Origin: an uncultured Mycoplasmatota bacterium | GTDB lineage: Bacteria > Bacillota_I > Bacilli_A > RF39 > UBA660 | Direction: 5' to 3' | DNA length: 5,600 nt | Assembly: GCA_900554615.1 (NCBI GenBank) | Contig: USIB01000081.1 | Coordinates: forward strand, 1-5,600 | Part shown: one piece after another, positions 1 through 5,451 of the stretch | Numbering within the stretch: position 1 is the stretch's first letter | How the letters are laid out: each line of letters opens with the position of its first letter | Made by a program: the position numbers and the translations under genes | The notes under the pieces: model-generated | Told to the model about the DNA's origin: nothing | Seen by the model: the letters and a program-made list of their open reading frames with translations, nothing else | Databases searched by the model: none

Positions 1-110
1 ATAATATAATGTTTCTTGTTTTTAATTATTCTAATGATGTTTATATCAAAAACTTTGGTAATAAAATTAAAATCAATGAATTAGAAGATTATTTAAAGCG
101 TACCAACTAG
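1..110 (+). CDS. C-terminal tail of an unidentified protein
   Basis: An open frame enters from the left edge (first full codon at base 3) and ends at TAG 108-110, giving the last 35 residues of a protein whose start lies outside the window. The visible tail begins with a hydrophobic stretch (IMFLVF) and ends with a charged segment, KINELEDYLKRTN, that looks like a soluble helix. No family is recognisable from so short a piece. It is followed 61 bases later by a strong terminator pointing the same way, which suits the end of a transcription unit. It probably belongs to the DNA in which the incoming element sits rather than to the element itself. The reading frame could be fortuitous, since AT-rich DNA gives short open frames by chance, although its composition is protein-like. 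Confidence 0.5.
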   Translation, partial: NIMFLVFNYSNDVYIKNFGNKIKINELEDYLKRTN

Positions 111-171
111 TAAATTTGTCGAAAATAGTTTATAATTAAATTAGAAAAACTTATATCTGATTTATTTATGG

Positions 172-217
172 GCGAAGTAGTACAAATAAGCCTAGTTGTA
201 CTGCTTCGCTCTTTTTT
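172..217 (+). terminator. Strong intrinsic terminator or attenuator hairpin
   Basis: Bases 172-185 (GCGAAGTAGTACAA) pair with 196-209 (TTGTACTGCTTCGC) to give a 14-bp stem with one G-T wobble and a 10-base loop. A T-run (TCTTTTTT, 210-217) follows at once, the classic rho-independent layout. It can end transcription of the gene finishing at 110. The ribosome site of the recombinase fragment begins only 5 bases after the T-run, leaving no room for a promoter between them. Transcription of that fragment must therefore pass through this hairpin, so it may act as an attenuator. Confidence 0.88.
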
Positions 218-237
218 AGTAAAGGAGATGATGATAA

Positions 238-315
238 TTGGATGAGGTAAAAAAAGTTTGTGGTCTATATATGAGAGTATCGACTCAAGCTCCTAAAAGT
301 GAGAAAAAATATTAA
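238..315 (+). pseudogene. Truncated N-terminus of a second serine recombinase
   Basis: Starting from TTG 238-240, the frame encodes (L/M)DEVKKVCGLYMRVST and then runs through QAPKSEKKY to a TAA at 313-315. G-L-Y-M-R-V-S-T is the hallmark start of the resolvase/invertase catalytic domain, and the serine (residue 15 here) is the nucleophile that attacks DNA. In this family the text normally continues with an E/D-x-Q-type segment and over 150 more catalytic residues. Here the match stops right after Ser-Thr and the remaining residues look like readthrough of unrelated DNA. AAGGAG at 222-227, 10 bases upstream, supports the TTG start. The fragment runs tail to tail into the intact recombinase, their stop codons overlapping at 313-314. 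The simplest reading is that an element inserted between about 283 and 300 and split this gene. It could instead be a decayed remnant. Confidence 0.75.
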
Positions 316-1904
316 ATTAAAGGTTTAAAGTTGTAATAAATCTCTATATTTTGTTCCTTATCAACAACTATTTTATCAATTAAAGCTGAAAGTAGTTCTC
401 TACTTGGTTTTTTAAGTTTTAAATAGGTTTCTATTATATTCTTATATTGTTCGTTTTCTTTTGAACTGATTTTATTCTTTAATTGGTATAATTTAAGTTC
501 TATATCTTGTTTTTCATCTTTCATTTTGCTTTTTTCCTGTGTTAAAAGGTTATATTGCCTTAAAAACATATCCTCATCAATAATTCCTTTTAATTTATCT
601 TTATATATTTTATCAATATAAGTATCTTGTGAAGACAATTTACTTTTTATCTTAGATAGTTTATTTTCTAAATCTACTTGTAATTTCAATATCTTGTTAT
701 TATTTTTTAGGATTTCTTCAAAATTACTTGTTTTAAGGTATTGACGGCATTTCTTTCTAACATCTTTTAGCACTGCTTCTTCTAAATCAAAATAATTTAA
801 TTTGTGATTAGAACAAAAATGATATTTAGAGTATTTTTTGTATAATGAACATATACAATATGCTTTTTCTACTTTTTCACCATTTGCTTTTGTATATTTG
901 CTCCTATCAATACCCATTCTATGCCCACAATTCTTACAATAGATAAAACCTCTAAATAAATATGGTAGTTCTTTTCCATAATTATTTCTATTTTTATCAG
1001 CCATACTTTGAACTATATTAAAAGTTTCTTCATCAATGATAGCAGGACAAGCACCATTAACAATAATCCATTCATCTTCGTTATATCTTCTTCGTGATTT
1101 AGTTTTATAACTTGTTTTATATTGTTTTCCCTGTGCTAAATTACCTATATAAGTAGGATTTCTTAACATATCTCTAACTGTTGATGTTTGCCACATTCCA
1201 TAAGTTATTTTAGGATTTTTATATACTTTTCCTTTATATACACTTGGACTTGGTATATTTTCATCAGTTAAAGTATTACATATAGTCGTTAATCCCATGC
1301 CACTTTTAGCCATTTCAAATATTCTTTGAACTATTGGTGCCGTTTCTTCATCAATGATTAGTTCGTGTTTATCATAAGGTAGATTTTTCTTATAACCATA
1401 AGGTTCAGTACTGCCCATAAACTTACCTAATTTTTTTTGAGATGTTAATGTTGCTTTTATCTTCTTTGAAATATCTTCAACATACATTTCATTAAATAAT
1501 GCTTTAATCATTATTTTGTTATTATCTTTATTTTTATCAAAGCTATCATAATCTTCACTAACTGAATAAAATCTAATATTCTTATTTGGAAAATATTCAG
1601 TAGCATACATTATGCTTTGTGTCATATTTCTACCTAAACGACTTGTATCTTTTGTAATAACCATATTGATTTTTTTCTTATCTATATCTTCAAGTAGTCT
1701 TTGGAAATTTTCTCTATCAAATTGAGTTCCACTAACACCATCATCAATATAAGTATCTACAACTTCTAAATCGTTTTTAATTACATATTCCATTATGTAA
1801 TCTCTTTGATTAGAAATACTATCACTTTCGCCTTTACCTTCTTTTACATCTGCTATTGATAATCTTAAATATATACCAACTTTAAATGTTCCATTAGTAT
1901 TCAT
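312..1904 (-). CDS. Large serine recombinase (integrase/transposase of a mobile element)
   Basis: A 530-aa site-specific recombinase that should cut and rejoin DNA at attachment sites through a covalent serine-DNA link, driving integration and excision of the element. The N-terminal catalytic domain (about 8-155) has GIYLRLS with catalytic Ser16 and Arg14, the DDGVSGTQFDR motif (54-64), and SRLGRN (88-93) with conserved arginines 89 and 92. A recombinase domain begins near PYGYKK (168-173). A zinc ribbon follows, with C323-x-x-C326 and later cysteines at 350, 352 and 364. A lysine/glutamate-rich coiled coil occupies about 395-490, and the end, LIDKIVVD...IYYNFKPL, is typical of the TnpX/TndX-like branch. 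Length and domain order are complete, with no break. The start ATG (1902-1904) has AAAGGAG at 1911-1917 on the minus strand and a good promoter further upstream. The gene lies next to the presumed element end, as is usual for such enzymes. Assignment to the family is firm; assignment to the exact subfamily is from motif memory. Confidence 0.95.
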   Translation of the reverse strand: MNTNGTFKVGIYLRLSIADVKEGKGESDSISNQRDYIMEYVIKNDLEVVDTYIDDGVSGTQFDRENFQRLLEDIDKKKINMVITKDTSRLGRNMTQSIMYATEYFPNKNIRFYSVSEDYDSFDKNKDNNKIMIKALFNEMYVEDISKKIKATLTSQKKLGKFMGSTEPYGYKKNLPYDKHELIIDEETAPIVQRIFEMAKSGMGLTTICNTLTDENIPSPSVYKGKVYKNPKITYGMWQTSTVRDMLRNPTYIGNLAQGKQYKTSYKTKSRRRYNEDEWIIVNGACPAIIDEETFNIVQSMADKNRNNYGKELPYLFRGFIYCKNCGHRMGIDRSKYTKANGEKVEKAYCICSLYKKYSKYHFCSNHKLNYFDLEEAVLKDVRKKCRQYLKTSNFEEILKNNNKILKLQVDLENKLSKIKSKLSSQDTYIDKIYKDKLKGIIDEDMFLRQYNLLTQEKSKMKDEKQDIELKLYQLKNKISSKENEQYKNIIETYLKLKKPSRELLSALIDKIVVDKEQNIEIYYNFKPLI

Positions 1905-1953
1905 AGTTTGCTCCTTTCTTGCCTAATGAAACACATCTTTAATATACATATAT

Positions 1954-1982
1954 ATTATACCATTTTTGCCCTTATTTTTAAA
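1954..1982 (-). promoter_or_regulatory. Probable sigma-70-type promoter of the recombinase gene
   Basis: On the minus strand a perfect TATAAT (plus bases 1954-1959) lies 17 bases downstream of TTTAAA (1977-1982), which matches the TTGACA consensus at 4 of 6 positions. It sits about 50 bases before the recombinase start codon, leaving a short leader with the ribosome site. The -35 box covers the stop codon of the upstream 30-aa micro-gene, so the recombinase could be expressed alone or together with that gene by readthrough. Confidence 0.6.
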
Positions 1983-2070
1983 GGCTTTCGTTATAATATA
2001 TTATTAAAAATTGTTCCATTATTTCTTGTAAAGTTTTACCATTTTCGTTAAATATACTTGTTATATTCAT
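1978..2070 (-). CDS. 30-aa micro-protein upstream of the recombinase
   Basis: ATG at 2068-2070 (minus strand) opens a 30-codon frame ending at TAA 1978-1980. AAAGGA lies 9 bases upstream of the ATG, which makes it a believable translated gene despite its size. The peptide begins MNITSIFNENGKTLQEIM and continues with a hydrophobic, aromatic tail, FLIIYY. An N-G-K-T-hydrophobic-Q-E-I pattern followed by a helix ending in paired tyrosines recalls short proteins that I associate with recombinase genes in gut Firmicutes elements, but I cannot name a family with certainty. It lies on the recombinase strand, 73 bases upstream of that gene, so it is probably a partner or regulator of mobility. One alternative is a leader peptide coupled to recombinase expression. 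There is no similarity to a helix-turn-helix. Confidence 0.6.
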   Translation of the reverse strand: MNITSIFNENGKTLQEIMEQFLIIYYNESL

Positions 2071-2098
2071 AAGTTTAAAATCCTTTCGTAATTTCAAA

Positions 2099-2116
2099 AC
2101 TTATACCTGTATAAGT
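2099..2116. promoter_or_regulatory. Perfect palindrome, candidate operator
   Basis: ACTTATAC and GTATAAGT form a perfect 8-bp inverted repeat around a 2-base centre. It covers the predicted transcription start of the leftward promoter at 2120-2148, the usual place for a repressor site. A second small dyad, GGCAT-tatct-ATGCC (2117-2131), abuts it and overlaps the -10 box. The XRE regulator at the right edge is one possible ligand, by inference only. Read as minus-strand RNA, the palindrome is followed by a short T-run, so a weak attenuator is the alternative. Confidence 0.45.
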
Positions 2117-2119
2117 GGC

Positions 2120-2148
2120 ATTATCTATGCCTTTTCTCGCTTAAGCAA
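2120..2148 (-). promoter_or_regulatory. Candidate promoter for the 30-aa micro-gene
   Basis: On the minus strand GATAAT (plus 2120-2125, 5 of 6 to consensus) lies 17 bases from TTGCTT (plus 2143-2148, only the TTG half conserved). The expected start near base 2113 would give a leader of about 40 bases to the micro-gene ATG. The spacing is ideal but the -35 box is poor, so this is tentative. Confidence 0.4.
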
Positions 2149-2188
2149 CTTTAGAATAACAATTAGCGAAAATAATTAATATATGAAA

Positions 2189-2247
2189 GTAGCCCCATAT
2201 TTTATTCTATTTTGAAAATATAAAAAACCTTATAAATAAAGGGCTAC
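2189..2247. repeat. Wide inverted repeat GTAGCCC / GGGCTAC
   Basis: GTAGCCC (2189-2195) and GGGCTAC (2241-2247) are perfect 7-bp inverted copies 45 bases apart, and are among the few GC-rich words in a very AT-rich stretch. Between them ATATTTT (2197-2203) and AAAATAT (2215-2221) form an inner pair. As DNA this could be a paired protein-binding site. As RNA it could fold into a long two-part hairpin on either strand. It does not look like a terminator because no T-run follows. Its role is not known. Confidence 0.5.
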
Positions 2248-2317
2248 AAGAGTTTTATATACCGATTTTTCAAGTAAAAAAACAATTTTTAAACCTATTT
2301 TAACTTTGAAAAAACTT

Positions 2318-2326
2318 TGATAAGAT
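2318..2326 (+). promoter_or_regulatory. Candidate extended -10 promoter for the 89-aa gene
   Basis: TG-A-TAAGAT at 2318-2326 fits an extended -10 element (TGnTATAAT) with two mismatches in the hexamer. Only a weak -35 (TTTTAA, 2298-2303) stands 17 bases upstream. The expected start, near 2333, falls at the foot of the hairpin that follows, so the transcript would begin with that hairpin. Confidence 0.35.
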
Positions 2327-2329
2327 GAA

Positions 2330-2360
2330 ATTACAAAGGCAAGGAACCAACCTTTGTAAT
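2330..2360 (+). promoter_or_regulatory. Leader hairpin ahead of the 89-aa gene
   Basis: ATTACAAAGG (2330-2339) and CCTTTGTAAT (2351-2360) form a perfect 10-bp stem with an 11-base loop. No T-run follows on either strand, so it is not a terminator. The ribosome site AAAGGA begins 4 bases after the stem. CCTTT (2351-2355) can pair either with AAAGG in the upstream arm (2335-2339) or with AAAGG of the ribosome site (2364-2368), so the two folds exclude each other. It may control translation, protect the 5' end, or be an operator at the start point. Confidence 0.5.
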
Positions 2361-2380
2361 TGGAAAGGAATGAATATAAA

Positions 2381-2650
2381 ATGAATGAAGAAATTATTGA
2401 AACTGAAGAAATGTTAGAAAGAAAGGAATACGTTGATTTATCAATATTAAAAAAAGAATTAATAAGACTTGCTTATATTAAGCATTATGGAAAAACACCT
2501 ACAAAAATGTTTTTACATAAGTTCTTAAAATATATCAATATGGAATATGAAAACAATACATCAAAAAATAATATTGATAATAGAATTAATAGTATATGTA
2601 AGGCAATAGAAACTAAAATGGATAAATATTCAAGAGTTATTGAATTATAA
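2381..2650 (+). CDS. Small charged protein of unknown function (89 aa)
   Basis: I do not recognise this 89-aa protein. ATG 2381-2383 is preferred over the in-frame TTG at 2360 because AAAGGA (2364-2369) stands 11 bases before the ATG, and because the TTG lies inside the leader hairpin. The protein is soluble and probably helical: an acidic start (MNEEIIETEEMLERKEY), a basic middle with LKKELIRLAYIKHYGKTP followed by TKMFLHKFLKYI, then an asparagine-rich linker and a final helix. The basic middle could bind nucleic acid or a partner protein, but no helix-turn-helix or zinc site is evident. The gene has its own hairpin leader upstream and its own terminator downstream, so it forms a single-gene unit between the recombinase block and the cargo operon. 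A regulator or an accessory factor of the element is plausible and unproven. Confidence 0.75.
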   Translation: MNEEIIETEEMLERKEYVDLSILKKELIRLAYIKHYGKTPTKMFLHKFLKYINMEYENNTSKNNIDNRINSICKAIETKMDKYSRVIEL

Positions 2651-2693
2651 ACCTATTTAGATTAATATTTAACTTAATTAGGCTTGATTAGAC

Positions 2694-2721
2694 AAAGTGA
2701 TAGTAAAATATCACTTTTTTT
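2694..2721 (+). terminator. Intrinsic terminator after the 89-aa gene
   Basis: AAAGTGATA (2694-2702) pairs with TATCACTTT (2709-2717) in a 9-bp stem with a 6-base loop, and the T-run extends to 2721. It closes the unit of the gene ending at 2650. The T-run flows directly into the promoter of the next gene. Confidence 0.8.
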
Positions 2722-2729
2722 GATATAAT
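2721..2729 (+). promoter_or_regulatory. Extended -10 promoter of the two-gene operon
   Basis: TG-A-TATAAT at 2721-2729 is an exact extended -10 element, which can work without a good -35; none is seen at the right spacing. The start would be near 2736, leaving a leader of about 20 bases with the ribosome site AAGGGGGA at 2746-2753. Its first T is the last base of the preceding terminator's T-run, so the operon appears insulated from upstream transcription while carrying its own promoter. Confidence 0.6.
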
Positions 2730-2757
2730 AACAATCAATTTAATTAAGGGGGACTTT

Positions 2758-3930
2758 ATGAGAAGACATAACCATTTAACTGATGATGTATTTAAGAATA
2801 GTAAATACATTGCTACCATAAACAGAACAACTGATTTTAAAGATATTAGAAAAGAAACAAGAAAAGAAAAAAGTGAATACTTTGGACAATATGATTTAAT
2901 ACTTGATATATTCCAAACTTTTATATTAGTATTTAATTGCTTTTTTAGTGATAGCAATAAAAATAAAGCAGAAAAAGCAGATGAAGCAAGAACTATAATT
3001 GAAAAACTTATTTATAAAGATTATGAAAACTCACAAACACATAAATATACTGTAAGAGATATAAAAGAAATTGTAGATAAACGAGCAAGAAGATTTTATA
3101 AATATATGGAGCAATGGCAAAAAGAATTAAAGAAGATAACACCTAAAAATGCTAATGACTCAATATTCTTAAATGAAATGATAGCAACTTTAGAAAAAGA
3201 AATGAACGACCTTGAATATGTAGAGTTTGATAGTATAGTTAATGAAAATATTACATATCAAAAAAATAGTGTTAAAAACTATAAAGACTATAAGAAATAC
3301 ATTTGTAAGTTTGATTATATTTATAATAAAAGAAATGAGTTTATAAATGAGTTTAAAGAAAAGTATTATAAAAGAACACGCATTAGTTTAACTGATGATG
3401 ATATAGATATGTTTAGAAAAGTATTTACTACTATTACTTATGGAAATAATGGATTAATTAACACTATAAATAATGCTGATATCGAAACAAAAAACATAAA
3501 TGAAAAATCAAGTGATAAATACATTTATAAAGCATACTTAAAACTAAATGGAATTGATTATAATAGTGATAATTTTAAACTAAATGTTATGGCATTTTCT
3601 CTTATGCTCCAATCTATTTATAATAAAGCAATGTTTTGTGGTTTAAATAAATATGATGTGTTAAGAAACTTTGATGTATTAGTATTTATAATTACTTGCG
3701 AAGAATTGATTATAACTGATGAAGTTAAGTTTGGCTTTGTTGATAATGATATAAACGGAATAATATTAGATTTAAAAGATGTTTATAAAACTATTAAATC
3801 TTCTCAAATGACTTATGAAGAAATTGGAACTGATACAAAAAGATATAACGAAGAAACATTAATACCGGCATATCAAATAATTAGAGATATTATTGAAAGA
3901 AATAAAGATATATTTATGGAGATTAGTTAA
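2758..3930 (+). CDS. Unrecognised 390-aa protein, first gene of the cargo operon
   Basis: No family is recognised. ATG 2758 has a strong ribosome site (AAGGGGGA, 2746-2753). The N-terminus is strongly basic (MRRHNHLTDD, then RKETRKEK near 31-38). It is followed by a hydrophobic stretch, residues 47-63 (LILDIFQTFILVFNCFF), which contains one aspartate; this could be a membrane-associated or buried helix, and there is no signal peptide. Residues 70-210 are lysine/glutamate-rich and probably helical, with many aromatic residues (KRARRFYKYMEQW, 108-120). Residues 255-320 form a more hydrophobic helical block (LNVMAFSLMLQSIYNKAMF, 275-293), followed by a strand-like acidic part near 323-338. No P-loop, nuclease, protease, helix-turn-helix or NAD-binding motif is visible. 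The next gene starts one base after its stop, implying co-translation and perhaps a complex. It may be a structural or sensor protein of a defence or maintenance module, which is inference from context only. Confidence 0.88.
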   Translation: MRRHNHLTDDVFKNSKYIATINRTTDFKDIRKETRKEKSEYFGQYDLILDIFQTFILVFNCFFSDSNKNKAEKADEARTIIEKLIYKDYENSQTHKYTVRDIKEIVDKRARRFYKYMEQWQKELKKITPKNANDSIFLNEMIATLEKEMNDLEYVEFDSIVNENITYQKNSVKNYKDYKKYICKFDYIYNKRNEFINEFKEKYYKRTRISLTDDDIDMFRKVFTTITYGNNGLINTINNADIETKNINEKSSDKYIYKAYLKLNGIDYNSDNFKLNVMAFSLMLQSIYNKAMFCGLNKYDVLRNFDVLVFIITCEELIITDEVKFGFVDNDINGIILDLKDVYKTIKSSQMTYEEIGTDTKRYNEETLIPAYQIIRDIIERNKDIFMEIS

Positions 3931-3931
3931 T

Positions 3932-5260
3932 ATGGAAAAGATAGATATAATAAAATTGATGATACAAGAAAAACAAGAACAAGAAAAAGCACAAACTAAT
4001 TTTGAAGAAGAAAAAAATATAAAACTATTACACAATTATTATGATGAATACTTACATTATAATCTTTTAAATCTTGCTAAAGACGGTGTTATTAGTTATA
4101 ACCTTAATAGTAAAGATGATGAAGAAAGAGAACAAGCACAAGATATAAAACATTTTGTCTTACATACTATTCAAAATATCATTAAATATAGCAATACCAA
4201 CCTTAATGAACTAAATGAAAAAGATTTACAAGTATTTGATTATTTAAAAAGTCAAAATTCAATGAGAGATGATTTTTATAGTGAAACTATACTAAATGAT
4301 TTTTATCAAAGAAAAGGAAAAGATAATCTTGATTTACTTGAAACTAAAGACAAAGATTATAAAAAAGCAGTTGCTAACGGAATATGTAATGTTTTAATAG
4401 CACGAACTAATACAAAACTTATTAAAGATTTTTATAAAGACTATGTTTTTTCTACATTAAAAGATTTGTATAAAGAAAATGAAATTGATTTTGATATAAC
4501 AAAAGATGATGAAAGAACAAAAAAGATTAAAGACAATATTTTAACTACTTTAACATCATTTATAATAGAACTAACGTGGATTACTGAAAGAATTGACATT
4601 CAACAAAAAGATTTACCTATATTCAATTTTATTTGTAGTGATGACAAAGAAATAAAACAAGCAATGGCAATGTATTTTATAAATCAATTTATGGTAATAT
4701 ATGAAACTAAAGAATTTCAAGATTATTTAAAATCTAATAAAAAAGGTGCTTATGATATTCATGTAATGACAGAAAAAGAACTAAAAAAACATAATGAACT
4801 TATTACTAAATATGAAATGATAGAAGATAGAACAAAAGAAATAATGTTATGTGGTGTGTTTAATGCTTTGAATATATTGAATAACGAAAAGACAATTATA
4901 TTTGATATGTCATCTAATAATAAAAGAATACAAAAGATTTCTAAAAACATAATAACTTTTATAACTAAACTATTTCAAACAATGGCATTAACTTATTTAG
5001 AAGATGAAGAAAACAACAATAATAAAACTATTGGTTTTATGAAATATTTATTTATTGAAAATAACACACAAAATAGTGATAAGAAAAAAGAACTATTAAC
5101 TAAAATAATGAACATGTTTTTACATTATTACCCTAATATAGATTTTGAAGATGATGACTATATAAATAACTTAAATATATATTTATATAGTAGTAAAGAA
5201 AGTACCGAAGAAAAAGAAAGAGAAAGAATAATTGAAATGTTAAAAGATAAGGAAGATTAA
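3932..5260 (+). CDS. Unrecognised 442-aa helical repeat protein, second gene of the cargo operon
   Basis: No known family is recognised. ATG 3932 is chosen over the in-frame ATG at 3893, which lies inside the upstream gene, because GGAG at 3918-3921 stands 10 bases before it. A Q/E-rich coiled-coil-like start (10-28) precedes three diverged copies of one unit at about 30-126, 160-257 and 290-400. Each has a Y/D-rich helix, a short I-x-F/Y-D/N-hydrophobic segment (ISYNL 54-58, IDFDI 185-189, IIFDM 322-326), a D/N-K/D-x-R-type charged turn, then a long hydrophobic helix and a helix ending in F-Y or Y-Y. The phases are 131 and 137 residues apart. The end (404-442) is acidic, then a charged helix. 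There is no signal peptide, transmembrane run or catalytic motif, so a scaffold, binding or immunity-like role fits better than an enzyme, by inference. It is co-transcribed with the 390-aa gene, whose stop is one base upstream. Confidence 0.9.
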   Translation: MEKIDIIKLMIQEKQEQEKAQTNFEEEKNIKLLHNYYDEYLHYNLLNLAKDGVISYNLNSKDDEEREQAQDIKHFVLHTIQNIIKYSNTNLNELNEKDLQVFDYLKSQNSMRDDFYSETILNDFYQRKGKDNLDLLETKDKDYKKAVANGICNVLIARTNTKLIKDFYKDYVFSTLKDLYKENEIDFDITKDDERTKKIKDNILTTLTSFIIELTWITERIDIQQKDLPIFNFICSDDKEIKQAMAMYFINQFMVIYETKEFQDYLKSNKKGAYDIHVMTEKELKKHNELITKYEMIEDRTKEIMLCGVFNALNILNNEKTIIFDMSSNNKRIQKISKNIITFITKLFQTMALTYLEDEENNNNKTIGFMKYLFIENNTQNSDKKKELLTKIMNMFLHYYPNIDFEDDDYINNLNIYLYSSKESTEEKERERIIEMLKDKED

Positions 5261-5451
5261 GACCTATATTCTTATTTCTTTCTTTTATTTTTAATAAATA
5301 TATAATATACTCTATATATGAAAATAACCGACTTTTAAATGCTTATTATAACAACAATTAGGTATTTGATATATAAATTATTTAATTAAATGCTTTCGGC
5401 TTAAAATACCATCTTGTTTTGTTTTTGATAAGGTGTTTTGTACAAATTAAA

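Larger units (their letters stand above)
2071..2380. other. Intergenic control region between leftward and rightward genes
   Basis: About 310 bases with no convincing gene separate the leftward micro-gene/recombinase unit from the rightward 89-aa gene. The stretch is unusually rich in inverted repeats: an 18-bp palindrome at 2099-2116, a small one at 2117-2131, a wide 7-bp pair at 2189-2195/2241-2247 with an inner 7-bp pair, and a 10-bp hairpin at 2330-2360. It holds candidate promoters for both directions. A transfer origin or recombinase-accessory site could also lie here, but no recognised consensus for either is visible. Confidence 0.55.

Noticed and set aside
2164..2199. Minus-strand 11-codon frame (MGLLSYINYFR) as a leader peptide
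   Set aside because: No ribosome site precedes it and the length is within chance expectation; it overlaps the GTAGCCC arm, which explains the sequence equally well.
2360..2380. TTG start that would lengthen the 89-aa protein by 7 residues
   Set aside because: The TTG is part of the leader hairpin and has no ribosome site ahead of it. AAAGGA lies between it and the ATG at 2381, so the ATG is the better start.
2688..2957. Minus-strand open frame of 89 codons with hydrophobic content
   Set aside because: It lies opposite the promoter, ribosome site and first 66 codons of the 390-aa gene. Its leucine/phenylalanine/serine-rich text is what antisense of lysine/glutamate-rich coding DNA gives, so it is a shadow.
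3893..3931. In-frame upstream start that would lengthen the 442-aa protein by 13 residues
   Set aside because: It would overlap the end of the previous gene, whereas ATG 3932 has GGAG at suitable spacing directly after the preceding stop codon.
4759..4950. Minus-strand open frame of 63 codons
   Set aside because: It lies wholly antisense to the third repeat of the 442-aa gene, with a composition typical of antisense AT-rich DNA and no neighbouring gene on that strand.
5261..5451. Search for an element end, CRISPR or small gene in the gap after the operon; 10-bp palindrome TTTGTACAAA (5437-5446), a GGTATTT/AAATACC pair and a repeated TTAAATGCTT
   Set aside because: The short words are compatible with chance in AT-rich DNA, no frame with a ribosome site was found, and nothing resembles the left junction at 280-311.
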